Assembly (NCBI RefSeq): GCF_027789125.1
Contig: NZ_JAQFVF010000001.1
Span: 1-64,000 of the forward strand
DNA: 64,000 bases
Source: Paenibacillus aestuarii
Lineage (GTDB): Bacteria; Bacillota; Bacilli; Paenibacillales; NBRC-103111
Reading direction: 5' to 3'
Made by a program: the position numbers and the translations under genes. Of this stretch, positions 61,900 to 64,000 are shown piece after piece (the stretch's first letter is position 1; every line of letters begins with the position of its first letter). The notes under the pieces are model-generated. The model ran no database searches. It saw only the letters and a program-made list of their open reading frames with translations, and was not told the DNA's origin.

Positions 61900-63060
61900 A
61901 TGACCTTAAACATTCGAACTCAAATCTTTATTAGTATTTTTCTAAGTGTCTTCATTTCTCTTGTCACTTTTATTTCGGTGAATTATATCATCGGTAAACG
62001 GACAGCGCTCCATGATCAGATCGTGAGCAAACATAAAGTTATCGTGAGTTTATTGGAGCTGCAGAAGGAAACCGCTTACTCCGATGATGCCGGTGCCTAT
62101 CTGCTAATGGCGGACGATCTAAAAGACATTAATTACATTCAACAGCGTTATAATCTGAGCCGGTTAAAAGCAAAATCGCTCTTTCAACTGCTGAAATCAG
62201 AAGCTAGTTCTGCAGCGGATATTAAGGAGATCCTACATATGGAGCAAAGCTATACCAAATACTTTTACTTATTAGAAGATAGTTTCCATTTAAAAGAAGC
62301 GGGCAATGTCAGAGCCGCTCAGGATCAAGACATCGCCAACCTCATTGACCCTACGCTTCATTTATTAAGCCAATTTATTGACCGGAAAGTAGCAGAGTCT
62401 GATATGTTAGAGCATTCTTTTGAAAAATCAAAAACGATTGCCAACATGGTGTCACTATTCTCCGCAATTTCGTCGGTCCTCCTATTCATACTGGCCTGCT
62501 TCTGGGTTAACAAGATGAATGTAATGAATACGATCCTGGCCGAGCAAAAAGATAAGATTAAATATCTAGCTTACCATGATGCCTTGACTGGAGTAGGGAA
62601 TCGCAGACTGATTGCCGAGAAAATCAAAGAAGCGATTGAGGTAAGTAAAGTGAATGATTCGAAGATGGCGATCTTCCTGTTTGATTTGGATGGATTTAAA
62701 GGCGTCAATGATACGTTTGGTCATGATATCGGTGATGAATTGCTGATTAAAGTCGCCAAGCGCGTACAATTTGCCCTGAATGAGAAGGATACATTAGCCA
62801 GACTAGGCGGCGATGAATTTATTATTCTGGCGCTATACGTTGATGAAACTACCGCAGCCAAAATTGCTCAACGCATCATCAATAAAATAAAAGAACCGTT
62901 CCATGTTCTCAACAAGCAAGTGAAAGTGTCCGCCAGTGTCGGCGTGAGTATCTTCCCGAATGACGGCGATAACTTTGAGAAATTGATCAAGAGTGCCGAT
63001 CATGCGATGTACAGAGCCAAGAAAAGCGGTAAAGACCAATTCTTTATGACGCTAGTCTGA
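61900..63060 (+). CDS. Membrane-bound diguanylate cyclase
   Basis: A 386-residue cyclase. Two membrane segments (about 8-30 and 185-205) bracket an outside sensor, followed by a short cytoplasmic linker and a GGDEF domain with the active motif RLGGDEF (about 302-308). The RxxD inhibitory site is not conserved (NEKD in its place), so feedback control may be absent. AGGAAG lies before the ATG. It is followed 26 bases later by a PilZ gene, the probable effector for its product. The TGTAACATCT decamer precedes it. Confidence 0.93.
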   Translation: MTLNIRTQIFISIFLSVFISLVTFISVNYIIGKRTALHDQIVSKHKVIVSLLELQKETAYSDDAGAYLLMADDLKDINYIQQRYNLSRLKAKSLFQLLKSEASSAADIKEILHMEQSYTKYFYLLEDSFHLKEAGNVRAAQDQDIANLIDPTLHLLSQFIDRKVAESDMLEHSFEKSKTIANMVSLFSAISSVLLFILACFWVNKMNVMNTILAEQKDKIKYLAYHDALTGVGNRRLIAEKIKEAIEVSKVNDSKMAIFLFDLDGFKGVNDTFGHDIGDELLIKVAKRVQFALNEKDTLARLGGDEFIILALYVDETTAAKIAQRIINKIKEPFHVLNKQVKVSASVGVSIFPNDGDNFEKLIKSADHAMYRAKKSGKDQFFMTLV

Positions 63061-63086
63061 TATACATTTTTTAGAAGGTGAGCTAT

Positions 63087-63530
63087 ATGATCGACAATAA
63101 ACGAGAAAACTTCAGGATTCATCTGGAAACGCCTTTATCCGTGAAATGCAGAATTGTTGGCATTCGAAACAAAGAGTCTACATCCAATTATACGAAGACT
63201 GCATTCAAAGATATCAGCTTAGGCGGCGCCCGTATGCATTCACAACTGGATTTTCCTGAACATATCGATATCCTGTTTGAATTTATTTTTACGCTTTTCG
63301 GCAATGAGATCAAGATTATAGGAACAATTGTAAGGAAAGCTGAACTTCATCCTTCTCTATTCGAGTACGGGATCAAGTTCAGCATTACCGAAGCAAGCTT
63401 GGATCAATTGCTCTCCACACAATTACAGCGGCTTAGCATCCGGCTGAGAGATTCCACTATTCATAAAGACTGCAGTTTTTGCACAGAACATGAGGTTTCA
63501 ACTCTTTATAAGGGCGCCATCACGAAATAA
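63087..63530 (+). CDS. PilZ-domain c-di-GMP-binding protein
   Basis: A 147-residue protein with the PilZ signature: RENFR (RxxxR) near the N terminus and DISLGGARM (D-x-S-x-x-G) further on. Both are the residues that wrap the cyclic dinucleotide. The ATG at 63087 has AAGGTGAG upstream. A C-terminal extension carries two Cys (KDCSFCTEH) that may add function. It probably is the effector of the upstream cyclase; its partner is unknown. Confidence 0.9.
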   Translation: MIDNKRENFRIHLETPLSVKCRIVGIRNKESTSNYTKTAFKDISLGGARMHSQLDFPEHIDILFEFIFTLFGNEIKIIGTIVRKAELHPSLFEYGIKFSITEASLDQLLSTQLQRLSIRLRDSTIHKDCSFCTEHEVSTLYKGAITK

Positions 63531-63672
63531 TTGGAACGCAGCAGCATATTATCCCCCCGCTACTCCTGAGTTATCCGCAAACTCTATTGGAACGTCAAAT
63601 ATTTCCCAAATGTTAGGATAGCAAGCCGTTTTTTTCAAAAGTATTAAAATCGCTACGATTTTACTGCAAAGC

Positions 63673-63702
63673 AAAGCCCTGAACAGGAATGTTCAGGGCT
63701 TT
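63673..63702. terminator. Bidirectional terminator between PilZ and deacetylase
   Basis: A perfect 13-bp stem (63673-63685 with 63690-63702, AAAGCCCTGAACA) with a GGAA tetraloop, flanked by T on both strands. Confidence 0.85.
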
Positions 63703-63706
63703 TGAA

Positions 63707-64000
63707 TTAAGCTTCGCTAGTTCGCTGCGTGACAACGATATTTTTCAAGAGAATTCGCAAATTTCCGAGTACCGTGGTTTCCCCTTTAAGAATCCGGGGC
63801 AGACTGGAAGCCTTAACTTTGGCTACGCCCACGTTGACACGCTTGATTAATTTCGTGCCAGGCGCGTTCAATCCATCCAAGCCAGTAAAGTAATATTTGT
63901 AGCCTAACGCATCGCCAAGATCAAGCAAGGTTTGATTATATCGGCCATGCGGAAAACAAAACAGCTTGTCTTGACTTCCCAGTTTTTGCTGAATCACCTT
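63707..64000 (-). CDS. Polysaccharide deacetylase, C-terminal part (runs off window)
   Basis: The frame is open at the window edge (codon 63998-64000 is Lys), so this is the 3' part of a longer gene. It contains the family motif KLFCFPHGRYNQTLLDLGDALG and GYKYYFTGLDG, typical of the C-terminal side of NodB-type polysaccharide (chitin or peptidoglycan) deacetylases. The upstream part with the catalytic His-Asp set lies outside the window. It probably acts on cell-wall or exopolysaccharide. Confidence 0.75.
   Translation of the reverse strand, partial: KVIQQKLGSQDKLFCFPHGRYNQTLLDLGDALGYKYYFTGLDGLNAPGTKLIKRVNVGVAKVKASSLPRILKGETTVLGNLRILLKNIVVTQRTSEA

Noticed and set aside
1-64000. tRNA, rRNA, CRISPR and insertion sequences.
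   Set aside because: No cloverleaf, ribosomal segment, regularly spaced direct repeats or transposase frame was recognised by eye; a tRNAscan or Infernal run could still find a small RNA.

Overview
The window reads as a piece of a Paenibacillaceae chromosome (Paenibacillus or a close relative). This is inferred from strong AGGAGG-type ribosome binding sites, frequent GTG/TTG starts, lipoprotein signal peptides, two complete spore germinant-receptor operons, a sporulation-type sensor kinase with a nearby Spo0A-box-like site, and many carbohydrate genes (GH116, GH105, sugar ABC importer, LacI and AraC regulators). No rRNA, tRNA, CRISPR array, phage or intact insertion sequence was recognised. 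The right end is cut inside a polysaccharide deacetylase gene.

Left part (1-16 kb): a 2-hydroxyacid dehydrogenase, an EamA exporter and a CidA/LrgA-CidB/LrgB pair with a divergent LysR regulator; a nucleotidyltransferase; then a sugar unit made of a GH116 beta-glycosidase, two ABC permeases and a lipoprotein binding protein, divergent from a LacI regulator across four CGTT...AACG operator-like palindromes. A Gfo/Idh/MocA oxidoreductase, a DUF1904 protein, a PspC protein and an MFS transporter follow.

Middle part (16-34 kb): a two-gene unit of a Thg1-like 3'-5' nucleotidyltransferase and a P-loop kinase (possible RNA repair); two convergent germinant-receptor operons (order A-B-C, and order B-A-C-D) flanking an internally duplicated membrane protein; a 55-residue CxxC protein; a PAS-PAS histidine kinase; two DinB-fold proteins; a 14-TM-type drug exporter; and an Lsa-like ABC-F protein behind a leader that looks like an attenuator (promoter, small upstream ORF, two terminator-like hairpins).

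Right-centre (34-44 kb): a chromate transporter; a sigma-54 activator divergent from an aldehyde dehydrogenase and DUF779 gene that has a good -24/-12 promoter and two upstream palindromic sites; a HAD phosphatase, a flavin oxidase-like protein, a TetR regulator, a broken GNAT gene, an AraC regulator and a GH105 hydrolase.

Right part (44-64 kb) is a signalling district: a 1414-residue protein that appears to join a pseudokinase, a degenerate STAND-type NTPase, helical repeats, a GAF-like region and an active-looking GGDEF domain; a TetR-controlled ABC exporter; a PAS-PAS-GGDEF-EAL protein; a chemoreceptor; a CheV-hybrid kinase-response regulator unit; and a membrane diguanylate cyclase followed by a PilZ protein. 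Three of these genes share the decamer TGTAACATCT 60-80 bases before their start codons. Together this suggests cyclic-di-GMP and chemotaxis-type control of motility or surface behaviour, but the exact inputs cannot be read from sequence.
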